Shown here: piece by piece, positions 1 through 7,163 of the stretch | How the letters are laid out: every line of letters starts with the position of its first letter | How positions within the stretch are numbered: the stretch's first letter is position 1 | Source: Paludibacter sp. | Lineage (GTDB): Bacteria; Bacteroidota; Bacteroidia; Bacteroidales; Paludibacteraceae | NCBI GenBank assembly: GCA_031292575.1 | Contig: JARLGX010000035.1 | Coordinates: forward strand, 62,001 to 126,000 | Length of the DNA stretch: 64,000 nt | Reading direction: 5' to 3' | The notes under the pieces: generated by a model | Seen by the model: the letters and a program-made list of their open reading frames with translations, nothing else | Database searches by the model: none | What the model was told of the DNA's origin: nothing | Program-made: the position numbers and the translations under genes

Positions 1-502
1 CGTTCCAGACTTCTGCGCCTGTAGTACGTTTATGAACGGCAGGATTTGACGCATTCTCAAATTGCTGTGGAATAAATGAAGCAGGATTTTCTTCGTGCAG
101 TTCCAATGCGCGTGCAATTGCACCTTTCATGCCCGTTGCGCCGGGAGTTAACACTAAATTAGCTCCAAATGCTTTTAATAAATTGCGACGTTCCATGCTC
201 ATGGTTTCGGGCATAGTCAGTGTAAGTTTGTACCCTTTAATAGCAGCTACCATGGCCAGTCCTATGCCGGTGTTTCCGCTAGTTGGTTCAATAATTTCGA
301 TTCCGGCTTTTAGAATTCCGGCTTTTTCGGCATCTTCAATCATCGACAAGGCGATGCGTTCTTTTACGCATCCGGCAGGATTGAACGATTCAAGTTTAGC
401 AACAATAATGGTCTGAAGGCCTTTTTTGGCACTGTAATTTGCCAGTTGAACGAGAGGAGTATTTCCAATCAGTTCGGTAAGATCTTTTGCAATTTTTGCC
501 AT
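1..502 (-). CDS. cysK: Cysteine synthase (O-acetylserine sulfhydrylase), 5' part only
   Basis: Cytoplasmic PLP enzyme making cysteine from O-acetylserine and sulfide. The first 167 residues are present; the rest runs off the left edge of the window. The N-terminus [20 protein letters not shown] is typical of CysK, and the phosphate-binding loop TSGNTG lies near residues 74-79. The PLP lysine is K47, in [10 protein letters not shown]. The family usually reads SVKDR here, so this copy has Ser to Cys and Asp to Glu next to the lysine. The start is the ATG at 500-502, just downstream of a clear promoter. Family assignment is secure; CysK versus CysM or cystathionine beta-synthase cannot be fully settled from the N-terminal part. 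Confidence 0.9.
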   Translation of the reverse strand, partial: MAKIAKDLTELIGNTPLVQLANYSAKKGLQTIIVAKLESFNPAGCVKERIALSMIEDAEKAGILKAGIEIIEPTSGNTGIGLAMVAAIKGYKLTLTMPETMSMERRNLLKAFGANLVLTPGATGMKGAIARALELHEENPASFIPQQFENASNPAVHKRTTGAEVWN

Positions 503-540
503 GACAATAAATATTAATGGGTTTGTTTATTTTTATGATG

Positions 541-571
541 CAAAGATAACAGGCTTTCGCAATCTTCACAA
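541..571 (-). promoter_or_regulatory. Bacteroidota-type promoter of cysK
   Basis: On the minus strand TATCTTTG (541-548) matches the -7 consensus TAnnTTTG. A TTG (569-571) lies 20 nt upstream, the usual -33 spacing. It sits about 40 nt before the cysK ATG. Confidence 0.7.
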
Positions 572-735
572 TCGCAATGATGGGGTATTTTGCATACCAT
601 ATTTATGGTAGACAGGTTGGAACTTTTTTCGTTCGATTGAAAAAACGATTTCAATCGACCGGGAAAAACCATTTAATTTTACAATAGTATGTTTAAAAGC
701 ATTTATATTATCTGTATTAATTTAAAATTATCGTA

Positions 736-768
736 TATATTTGCATTTGGAATTTAAAATTAACTTTG
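736..768 (+). promoter_or_regulatory. Possible promoter(s) upstream of the small ORF and the 1046 gene
   Basis: Two -7-like boxes occur: TATATTTG (736-743) and TAACTTTG (761-768). Neither has a well-spaced TTG upstream. The rest of the 503-1045 interval holds a 58-codon ORF (796-972) and a small hairpin CGGAC...GTCCG (987-1005). A transcript from here would carry a leader of about 280 nt before the gene at 1046. Confidence 0.35.
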
Positions 769-795
769 TAAGCTCTCAGTACGTTTTAACCACGT

Positions 796-972
796 ATGAA
801 AAGAATTTATCGTTTACATTACCCTGAAGTTTCTGCTTCGGTTTTCAACATATTTACTCACCATTCTCCCTTTTCGGGGCGAAGTTACACACATCCCATC
901 ATCTTCGAGGCTTTACCCCGTCCTGCATTTGATCATTTTCAGACGGCAGAGTACGGGGTGATTTTAATCTGA
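796..972 (+). CDS. Possible 58-aa leader peptide/small protein
   Basis: An ATG-to-TGA open frame of 58 codons (MKRIYRLHYPEV... to ...AEYGVILI) lies between promoter-like boxes and the hypothetical gene at 1046. It shows no recognisable domain, signal peptide or membrane segment and is rich in His, Phe and Pro. It could be a real small protein, a leader peptide or chance; only its position and intact frame support it. Confidence 0.25.
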   Translation: MKRIYRLHYPEVSASVFNIFTHHSPFSGRSYTHPIIFEALPRPAFDHFQTAEYGVILI

Positions 973-1045
973 GTCTGAAAAAATAGCGGACGAAGTGTAA
1001 GTCCGTTATCTGTTCTTAGTTTTACAAAAAAAACAAATGAAATAA

Positions 1046-1531
1046 ATGAATAATATTCACAATCAGAGTATTCCACAGGAGGTACTCGACCAGGTAATAG
1101 CAAAAATAAATGAAGCTGGCTCAATATTAAAACCGTACACTTTATCTCTTACTCCTGATGAAAGGAAAAATATATTGAAAATGGGGGATAAATCAAGTGC
1201 ATTTGTTGAGAAGGCTTTTGAATACACTAAAACAAATCCAGAGTTTATTCCTTCATTTATGACTGCAGCTGAATTCGAAATTGATCTCACTGATTCGAAA
1301 AATTTAGTTGGGTCAGTATCACTGACAAAGCAGCTATTTTACGCACTTGAAGACACTATGATGGTAGCGGGCAGCGAAGCATATTATGCAGCTTTGTACT
1401 ATTATAAAAATGTACAACAAGCAGCTGCTATGAATATACCGGGTGCAAAAGCTATTTATGAGGACTTGAAAAAACGATTCCCAAGTCTGACACGTAAGAG
1501 TGGTGACAGTACTACCGATGCTGCAAAATAA
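1046..1531 (+). CDS. Conserved hypothetical protein, 161 aa
   Basis: I recognise the general type, a ~160-aa helical cytoplasmic protein seen in Bacteroidota, but know no function. There is no signal peptide or membrane segment. The C-terminal half holds an Ala/Tyr-rich helix (AYYAALYYYKNVQQAAAMN, about residues 112-130), followed by PGAKAIYEDLKKRFP, where such proteins usually end; the tail here is short and Ser/Thr-rich. It is transcribed alone, with a strong terminator 25 nt after the stop. A 21-bp tandem array and a nuclease-bearing repeat element follow directly, so it sits at the edge of accessory DNA. Confidence 0.7.
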   Translation: MNNIHNQSIPQEVLDQVIAKINEAGSILKPYTLSLTPDERKNILKMGDKSSAFVEKAFEYTKTNPEFIPSFMTAAEFEIDLTDSKNLVGSVSLTKQLFYALEDTMMVAGSEAYYAALYYYKNVQQAAAMNIPGAKAIYEDLKKRFPSLTRKSGDSTTDAAK

Positions 1532-1555
1532 GGATATAAATTATAGCTGGACTTT

Positions 1556-1585
1556 AAACCGATTCTTCCGAGAATCGGTTTTTTT
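1556..1585 (+). terminator. Rho-independent terminator after the 1046 gene
   Basis: Perfect stem AAACCGATTC / GAATCGGTTT with loop TTCCGA, followed by a run of T. It begins 25 nt after the stop codon at 1531. Confidence 0.85.
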
Positions 1586-1835
1586 ATACATATACCTTCC
1601 GAAGGTCGACGACCACGTAAAAAGGGTTTTTGGTCATGTAAATAAGGTGTCGAACCACGTAAATAAGGTATTGGGATACGCTCCGAAGGGAATCGGCGGG
1701 ATAATTTACGTGGTCGGATACGTAAATTACGTCTCCAACAACGTAAAAAAGGAGTCAGGATACGCTCCGAAGGTATACGGAGAGCCAAATTAGGTGTCGG
1801 CCGGGGTAAATTACGTGTAGAGAGAGGTAACTTGG
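1584..1835. repeat. 21-bp degenerate tandem array, about 12 units
   Basis: Units fall at an exact 21-nt step (1605, 1626, 1647, 1668, 1689, 1710, 1731, 1752, 1773, 1794, 1815, plus a first unit at 1584). Recurrent blocks are ACGTAAATAAGGTGTCG and GGATACGCTCCGAAGG. Because 21 is a multiple of 3, both strands stay open. The plus frame reads heptapeptides such as GHVNKVS, NHVNKVL and GYAPKVY. The minus frame reads Arg/Pro-rich units such as RIPIPYLRG. Neither looks like an ordinary gene, so I annotate the DNA repeat only. Confidence 0.75.
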
Positions 1836-1902
1836 TTGAAATTAGTGGGGTTAGATGTGTTAAGTGTAAAATTAAAGGGGTATATTTGCGGGGAGAAAAG
1901 TT

Positions 1903-2077
1903 AACCCCACCCGCTGCGCTCGTCCCCTTAAAAAGGGGATATCGGTGTATAGCGTTTTGCTCATTAATGAAATTTATATTACTTGGAAGTTTGAAAGAAG
2001 AAATAGTCTGATTAAAAGTATAGAGTCTCAAGTTCCGGATGTCTCCTTTTTAAGGGGACGAGCGAAGCGGAGGGGTT
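1903..2077. mobile_element. Inverted-repeat element A (one 119-bp-type unit)
   Basis: Left end 1903-1941 (CGCTGCGCTCGTCCCC then TTAAAAAGGGG) and right end 2040-2077 (CTTTTTAAGGGGACGAGCG then AAGCGGAGGGGTT) are inverted copies of one ~38-bp sequence. Each end also contains its own small palindrome CCCCTT...AAGGGG. Between them is one copy of a ~100-bp unit beginning GGTGTATAG and containing GCTCATTAATGAAATTTATA. It lies immediately upstream of the DUF559 nuclease gene and has no coding capacity of its own: a MITE- or REP-like element. Confidence 0.75.
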
Positions 2078-2111
2078 TTCTTAATAACCAAGTTTGTATT
2101 ATATAAAAAAT

Positions 2112-2471
2112 ATGACAGATCAAATAAACTCACTACCCGAAATGAAGCCATTTCGTCGTAGGTTGCGAAAGCAGATGACTGCTGCCGAGGTGGCTTTGTG
2201 GCTAATGATTAAAAACCGGCAGCTTGATGGCGAGCGGTTTTTGCGTCAGTTTAGCATTGGATATTATGTGGTGGATTTTTATTGCCACAAACATAAGTTG
2301 GCTATTGAACTGGATGGAGAAGGACATTTTACGGAAGAAGGAGAAGCCTATGATGCTAAACGAACAGAATTTTTGAATTCTGTAGGTGTGCGTGTACTAC
2401 GTTTCGAAAATTTTGAGGTTTTTCAATATCCAATGCGGACATTGGATGAGATTCGGAAATATTTGCAATGA
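2112..2471 (+). CDS. DUF559 (Vsr/restriction-endonuclease-like) domain protein
   Basis: 119-aa single-domain protein of the DUF559 family, related to very-short-patch-repair and PD-(D/E)XK nucleases. Key residues are visible: D55 in VVDFYC, E66 and D68 in AIELDG, then DAKRTEFLNSVGVRVLRFEN, the family's DxxRxxxLxxxGxxVxRF signature. The ATG at 2112 is preferred over an in-frame TTG at 2094 because it gives the usual family N-terminus. The gene is bracketed by inverted-repeat elements at 1903-2077 and 2483-2894. That arrangement suggests a nuclease that acts on, or moves with, these repeats; this role is inferred, not shown. Confidence 0.85.
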   Translation: MTDQINSLPEMKPFRRRLRKQMTAAEVALWLMIKNRQLDGERFLRQFSIGYYVVDFYCHKHKLAIELDGEGHFTEEGEAYDAKRTEFLNSVGVRVLRFENFEVFQYPMRTLDEIRKYLQ

Positions 2472-2482
2472 TGCTATTTTAG

Positions 2483-2894
2483 AACCCCTCCGCTGCGCTC
2501 GTCCCCTTAAAAAGGGGACATTGGTGTACGGAGTTTTGCTCATTAATGAAATTTATATTACCAGGAAGTTTGAAAGAAGAAATAGTCTGATTAAAAGTAT
2601 AGAGTCTCAAGTTCCGGATGTTCCCTCAAAAAGGGGACAACGGTGTACAGGGTTTTGCTCATTAATGAAATTTATATTACTTGGAAGTTTGAAAGAAGAA
2701 GTAGTCTGATTAAAAGTATAGAGTTTCAAGTTCCGGATGTCTCCTTAAAAAGGGGACAACGGTGTACGTGGTTTTGCTCATTAATAAAATTTATATTGCC
2801 AGAAAGTTTGAAAGAAGAAATAGTCTGATAAAAAGTATAGAGTCTCAAGTCTCGGATGTCCCCTTTTTAAGGGGACGAGCGAAGCGGAGGGGTT
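2483..2894. mobile_element. Inverted-repeat element B (three 119-bp tandem units)
   Basis: Left end 2483-2520 (AACCCCTCCGCTGCGCTCG then TCCCCTTAAAAAGGGGACA) and right end 2857-2894 are near-perfect reverse complements. Inside, a unit starting GGTGTACG recurs at 2523, 2642 and 2761, an exact 119-bp step. The unit resembles the single copy in element A at over 90 percent by eye. Its right end stops 15 bp short of the stop codon of the convergent ABC-F gene. Confidence 0.8.
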
Positions 2895-2909
2895 GGGTTT
2901 TGAAGACTC

Positions 2910-4799
2910 TCAAATTTCACTCAACTCCAGCCACCGCATAGTTTTCCCGTCAATCAATTCAATGACTTCTGAATGTCGCTGGGAAGCCTTGATGATTTCG
3001 TCGCCCGTTAATGTGCCCGAAGCAAGTTGGTTTTCTATTTCAGTTTTTTCGGTTTCTAATTGTGGAATTTCTTTTTCCAACGCTTCAAATTCCTGCTTTT
3101 CTTTAAAACTTAATTTGCGTTTAGCGTTTAGTGTTTCACGTTCCGTGTTTTGTGGTCTCTGCTCTTGGTTCTTGAATCTTGAATCTTGTTTTTTCTTTTC
3201 TTCCTTCTCCTGCTCTTCCATCAATTCATTCCACTCGCGGTAATCGGTATAATTGCCGGGGAAATCTTTCAGTTCGGCATTGCCTTTGAAAACCATCAAG
3301 TGATCCACCACTTTATCCATAAAATAGCGGTCGTGGCTCACCACAATTACGCAACCTTTAAAGGATTGAAGGTATTCTTCCAATATATTCAACGTCACAA
3401 TATCCAAATCGTTGGTTGGCTCATCGAGAACTAAGAAGTTAGGATTGCGCATCAACACGGTGCACAGGTGCAACCGGCGTTTTTCACCACCGCTCAGTTT
3501 GTATACGTAATTGTATTGTGTTTCGGGAGTAAAAAGGAAGTGCAGCAGAAACTGCGAAGCAGTCATTTTCTTGCCGTTACCCAAATCTACCACTTCGGCA
3601 ATGTCCTGCACCACATCAATCACTTTCATTTGTTCGTCGAACGCCAGTCCGTCCTGACTGTAATAACCGAAAACAACCGTTTCACCAATATCAAACGAAC
3701 CGCTGTCGGGTTTTACTTCGCCCAATAGCATTTTCAGAAAGGTAGATTTGCCCGTTCCGTTTTTGCCCACGATACCCATCTTTTCGTAGCGGGCAAAATT
3801 GTAATAAAAGTTGTCGAGAATTTTCAGGTCGCCATAAGCTTTGGTAATATATTTTGCTTCGAAAATCTTGGAACCGAGGTAGCTCGCTTTCACATCCAGT
3901 TGCACCTTGTCGTTGTTGCGGCGTTGTTTGGCACGTTCTTCAATCTCGTAAAAACTTTCCTGACGCGATTTGGCTTTGTGAGCCCGTGCCTGAGGTTGGC
4001 GTCGCATCCATTCTAATTCTTTCTTGTATAAATTGACGGTTCGTTCGCTTTCCGAATTCCAGTTTTCAATACGTTCCTGCCTTTTTTCGAGGTAATAAGA
4101 ATAATTTCCGCTATATTGAAACAATCCCTGATGGTCGATTTCCATAATGTTGGTACACACGCGGTCGAGAAAATACCGGTCGTGTGTCACCATGAGCAAG
4201 GCCATGGAGGAACGTTTAAGGAAATCTTCGAGCCATTCCACCATTTCGAGGTCTAAGTGGTTGGTTGGTTCATCCAAAATCAACAAATCAGGTTCTGAAA
4301 TCAGCACATTGGCCAATGCCACGCGTTTCAGTTGTCCGCCCGAAAGTTCGCCAATCAGTTGCTCCAAGTTGGTAATTTTCAGTTTGCCCAAAATCTGCTT
4401 GATACGTGTTTCGTAATCCCACGCTTTGTGCAAATCCATTTGCGACAGGATTTCATCCAGCCCTTCCTGATTTTCGGACATCATGCAATGTTCATAAGCG
4501 GCAATGGTCCGAACGGCTTCATTATCTGTACGCAGACAGGCATCAATGACCGACAATTCTTTTGGAAAATCGGGATCCTGATTCAGGTAACCAACGCGTA
4601 AATCGCGCCTGAACGAAATGGTTCCGCCCTGATAATCTTCAATTCCGGCAATGATGTTGAGTAAGGTGGTTTTTCCAGTGCCATTTTTGGCTATCAACGC
4701 CACACGTTGGTTGTCGGCAATGCCGAAAGATATATTTTCGAAAAGCAGATTGTCGCCAAACGATTTGGTGAGATTTTCTACTTGTAAATAACTGACCAT
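2910..4799 (-). CDS. ABC-F family ATPase (Uup/YdiF-like)
   Basis: Soluble protein with two ATP-binding cassettes in one chain and no membrane segments, the ABC-F plan. These proteins bind the ribosome E site and influence translation. First cassette: Walker A AKNGTGKTTL (about 37-46), signature LSGGQ, Walker B LLILDEPTNHLD (about 172-183). Second cassette: Walker A GKNGTGKST near 345, LSGGEKRR near 434, Walker B LVLDEPTNDLD near 457. A charged coiled-coil tail (about 540-629) is typical of Uup-like members. The first Walker A has Ala where the consensus has Gly. The 629-residue length is normal. A housekeeping role is likelier than antibiotic resistance, but sequence alone cannot decide. Confidence 0.92.
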   Translation of the reverse strand: MVSYLQVENLTKSFGDNLLFENISFGIADNQRVALIAKNGTGKTTLLNIIAGIEDYQGGTISFRRDLRVGYLNQDPDFPKELSVIDACLRTDNEAVRTIAAYEHCMMSENQEGLDEILSQMDLHKAWDYETRIKQILGKLKITNLEQLIGELSGGQLKRVALANVLISEPDLLILDEPTNHLDLEMVEWLEDFLKRSSMALLMVTHDRYFLDRVCTNIMEIDHQGLFQYSGNYSYYLEKRQERIENWNSESERTVNLYKKELEWMRRQPQARAHKAKSRQESFYEIEERAKQRRNNDKVQLDVKASYLGSKIFEAKYITKAYGDLKILDNFYYNFARYEKMGIVGKNGTGKSTFLKMLLGEVKPDSGSFDIGETVVFGYYSQDGLAFDEQMKVIDVVQDIAEVVDLGNGKKMTASQFLLHFLFTPETQYNYVYKLSGGEKRRLHLCTVLMRNPNFLVLDEPTNDLDIVTLNILEEYLQSFKGCVIVVSHDRYFMDKVVDHLMVFKGNAELKDFPGNYTDYREWNELMEEQEKEEKKKQDSRFKNQEQRPQNTERETLNAKRKLSFKEKQEFEALEKEIPQLETEKTEIENQLASGTLTGDEIIKASQRHSEVIELIDGKTMRWLELSEI

Positions 4800-4842
4800 T
4801 TTTTAGTTTGAAAGTTTGAAGAGTTTGAAAAGTATAGAGGTG

Positions 4843-4872
4843 CAAAGATACTGAATTTGCCGCACGAAGCAA
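4843..4872 (-). promoter_or_regulatory. Promoter of the ABC-F gene
   Basis: Minus-strand TATCTTTG (4843-4850) with TTG (4870-4872) at 19-nt spacing, about 40 nt before the ATG at 4799. Confidence 0.75.
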
Positions 4873-4897
4873 TTTGTAAAAATAAATGCCAGTTTTA

Positions 4898-4928
4898 TTG
4901 CTTGATTAAACTAAAATTTGTATTTTTG
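4898..4928 (+). promoter_or_regulatory. Promoter of the KilA-N gene
   Basis: TTG (4898-4900), a 20-nt spacer and TATTTTTG (4921-4928), with the ATG 25 nt downstream. It is divergent from the ABC-F promoter at 4843-4872, 25 nt away. Confidence 0.65.
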
Positions 4929-4952
4929 AAAGCTGATTTTGAGTAAAATAAG

Positions 4953-5762
4953 ATGGCTAAAATTAATGTAAAAGACACTACAGTTACAGTTATTCAGGTT
5001 AATAATGTTGATTATATTTGCATTACTGATATTGCAAGAATCAAAAATCCACTTGAACCGAAGGACGTTGTAAAAAACTGGCTTCGGAGCAAAAATACGT
5101 TATTGTTTCTCGGTTTGTGGGAAAAATTGAATAATCCCGATTTCAAAGGGGTCGAATTCGACTCCTTTATGATGGAAGCAGGGACAAATGCATTTACAAT
5201 GAGTCCCTCAAGATGGATTGAACAAACAAATGCTGTTGGTCTTATTAGCAAAAGTGGTAATAATGGTGGAACTTTCGCACATAAAGACATCGCTTTTGAG
5301 TTTTCATCGTGGGTAAGTACTGAATTCAAGCTTTATTTGCTTAAAGAATTCCAACGATTAAAAGAACAAGAACAATTACAGCTCGGTTGGTCGGCAAAAC
5401 GTGAATTGGCAAAAATAAACTACCGGATTCACACGGATGCCATTCAGCAAAATCTTGTCCCAAATGAATTGACACCAATTCAAATTTCCAATATTTATGC
5501 CAATGAAGCCGATGTTTTAAATGTGGCTCTGTTTGGTTTAACAGCTAAACAGTGGCGTGAAGCTAATCCTAAATTGAACGGAAATATCAGGGATTATGCG
5601 ACAATTAATGAGTTAATTTGCCTTTCAAACATGGAAAATATCAATTCAGTATTAATTGAAGAACGTATTCCTCAAAATAAAAGATTGAAAAAACTAAATC
5701 AAACAGCCATCCAACAAATGAGAATTCTGAATGAATCTGAAAACAGAAAGTTATTGAAATAA
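4953..5762 (+). CDS. KilA-N domain protein
   Basis: 269-aa soluble protein. The N-terminal ~120 residues match the KilA-N fold, a DNA-binding domain common in phage, large DNA viruses and bacterial accessory regions. Visible features are [30 protein letters not shown] and the [20 protein letters not shown] turn leading to [13 protein letters not shown]. The C-terminal half is helical and charged and matches no domain I know. It has its own promoter and lies between housekeeping genes, so it may be a phage-derived or defence-linked cargo gene, but no other phage gene is adjacent. Confidence 0.85.
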   Translation: MAKINVKDTTVTVIQVNNVDYICITDIARIKNPLEPKDVVKNWLRSKNTLLFLGLWEKLNNPDFKGVEFDSFMMEAGTNAFTMSPSRWIEQTNAVGLISKSGNNGGTFAHKDIAFEFSSWVSTEFKLYLLKEFQRLKEQEQLQLGWSAKRELAKINYRIHTDAIQQNLVPNELTPIQISNIYANEADVLNVALFGLTAKQWREANPKLNGNIRDYATINELICLSNMENINSVLIEERIPQNKRLKKLNQTAIQQMRILNESENRKLLK

Positions 5763-5787
5763 TTATCACCCACAAAAAACAAAAAGT

Positions 5788-6363
5788 ATGAAAAGCATTA
5801 AAGGAACAGAAACCGAAAAGAATTTGCTAAAGTCGTTTGCCGGCGAAAGTCAGGCTCGTATGCGTTACACGTATTTTGCCAAAGTGGCAAAAACCGAAGG
5901 TTTTGAACAAATCTCAGCCATTTTTCTGGAAACTGCCGATCAGGAAAAACAACATGCTAAAAAGTTTTTTAGTTACTTAGAAGGCGGCATGGTTGAAATT
6001 ACAGCCTCTTATCCTGCCGGAGTAATCACTACTACTGCCGAAAACCTGAAAGCAGCTGCTGATGGTGAAAACGAAGAGTGGACTGATTTATATCCTCATT
6101 TTGCCGACGTGGCCGAGGCCGAAGGATTTCCAAACATTGCCGCTACCTGGCGCAAAATTGCTGCCGTAGAAGCTCAACACGAAAAACGCTACCGTAAATT
6201 GCAGGCTCGTGTTGAAACAAATACTGTTTTTGTCCGAGAAGAAGAAACCTATTGGCAATGCCGTGAATGTGGTCATATTCATTATGGAAAAGAAGCTCCA
6301 AAGGCTTGCCCAACCTGTGCACATCCTCAGGCTTATTTTGAAGTGGAAAAACAAAATTACTAA
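5788..6363 (+). CDS. rbr: Rubrerythrin
   Basis: Non-haem iron peroxidase that removes hydrogen peroxide in anaerobes, with electrons passing through a rubredoxin-like centre. The N-terminal ferritin-like four-helix domain shows diiron ligand motifs [21 protein letters not shown] and [11 protein letters not shown]. The C-terminal rubredoxin domain has C158-x2-C161 and C174-x2-C177. The full length of 191 residues is typical. It starts 25 nt after the KilA-N stop with no clear promoter between them, so it may be co-transcribed or driven from within that gene. Two terminator hairpins follow. Confidence 0.95.
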   Translation: MKSIKGTETEKNLLKSFAGESQARMRYTYFAKVAKTEGFEQISAIFLETADQEKQHAKKFFSYLEGGMVEITASYPAGVITTTAENLKAAADGENEEWTDLYPHFADVAEAEGFPNIAATWRKIAAVEAQHEKRYRKLQARVETNTVFVREEETYWQCRECGHIHYGKEAPKACPTCAHPQAYFEVEKQNY

Positions 6364-6383
6364 CCCCACACCTATACAAACGC

Positions 6384-6421
6384 AACTTTTCCAAAGTTTC
6401 GTAACTTTGGAAAAGTTATTT
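6384..6421 (+). terminator. Terminator after rubrerythrin (first hairpin)
   Basis: Perfect 15-bp stem AACTTTTCCAAAGTT / AACTTTGGAAAAGTT around TCGT, followed by ATTTT. Confidence 0.85.
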
Positions 6422-6422
6422 T

Positions 6423-6464
6423 AAACAACCGCTGTCCGATTTATCGAATAGCGGTTGTTTTGTT
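6423..6464 (+). terminator. Second tandem hairpin, overlapping the mnmD promoter
   Basis: Stem AAACAACCGCT (6423-6433) / AGCGGTTGTTTT (6450-6461). The 3' arm contains the TTG (6455-6457) used as the -33 box of the next promoter, so terminator and promoter share bases. Confidence 0.65.
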
Positions 6465-6485
6465 TGTGTGTTTTCAGTACTTTTG
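6455..6485 (+). promoter_or_regulatory. Promoter of mnmD, predicting a leaderless transcript
   Basis: TTG (6455-6457), a 20-nt spacer and TACTTTTG (6478-6485). The ATG is at 6490, so transcription would begin at or within a few bases of the start codon. Confidence 0.65.
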
Positions 6486-6489
6486 CAAT

Positions 6490-7149
6490 ATGAACACTGA
6501 ATTGATTTTGACCGAAGACGGTTCACACACCCTGTATGTTCCGCAGATTGATGAAAATTATCATTCGTCGCATGGTGCTATACAGGAATCAACCCATATT
6601 TTTATCGAAGCCGGATTAAAAAAATGCTCTAAATCAAAAATCAAAGTGTTGGAGGTTGGTTTCGGAACAGGATTGAATGCTTTTATGGCTTTAATTGAAG
6701 CAGAAAAAAGCGGTAAACATGTTCAGTACACTTCGCTCGAAAAGTATCCGGTAGAAGTAGAAAAGGCAATGCAACTGAATTATTCTGAAATACTTTCACC
6801 TGCAAACCGAAGTGTTTTTGAACTTATACATACTTCGCCGTGGAATATGGATGTAGAAATCACCCCCTATTTTACATTAAAGAAAATAGAAACGGATTTT
6901 AGCAGTTATGTTACCGAAGGTAAATTTGATGTCATATTTTTCGATGCATTTTCACCTGAGAAACAACCGGAAATGTGGACACAGGAACGATTTGAAATGA
7001 TTTATAAATACTGTAACCTGGAAGCAATTCTCACTACTTATTGTGCCAAAGGAACTGTTCGCAGGGCAATGCAAACTGCCGGATTTACAGTCGAACGTTT
7101 GGCCGGACCTCTGGGTAAAAGAGAAATTTTGAGAGGAATTAGTCAATGA
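6490..7149 (+). CDS. mnmD: tRNA 5-methylaminomethyl-2-thiouridine methyltransferase, free-standing MnmD
   Basis: SAM-dependent methyltransferase completing mnm5s2U at the wobble position of certain tRNAs. It corresponds to the methyltransferase half of E. coli MnmC, without the FAD oxidase half. Features: N-terminal LILTEDGSHTLYVPQIDENY with HSSHGAIQES, SAM loop VLEVGFGTGLNA, and FDAFSPEKQPEMW followed by TYCAKGTVRRAMQTAGF. An upstream in-frame ATG at 6460 is rejected because it lies before the promoter -7 box. 219 residues is normal for MnmD. The PAP2 gene follows 14 nt later, probably on the same transcript. Confidence 0.9.
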   Translation: MNTELILTEDGSHTLYVPQIDENYHSSHGAIQESTHIFIEAGLKKCSKSKIKVLEVGFGTGLNAFMALIEAEKSGKHVQYTSLEKYPVEVEKAMQLNYSEILSPANRSVFELIHTSPWNMDVEITPYFTLKKIETDFSSYVTEGKFDVIFFDAFSPEKQPEMWTQERFEMIYKYCNLEAILTTYCAKGTVRRAMQTAGFTVERLAGPLGKREILRGISQ

Positions 7150-7163
7150 GTTAATATGATAAT

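Noticed and set aside
1500-1793. 97-residue plus-strand frame with heptapeptide repeats
   Set aside because: It starts inside the preceding gene, crosses that gene's terminator and exists only because the DNA repeat is a multiple of three; reported as a repeat instead.
1456-2031. 191-residue open frame on the minus strand, Arg/Pro-rich
   Set aside because: It is produced by the frame-preserving 21-bp array and crosses a terminator and element A; no start context, no domain.
2386-2828. Overlapping frames reading FERRNSLIKSIES-type peptides
   Set aside because: They are translations of the 119-bp tandem units in element B and have no independent coding evidence.
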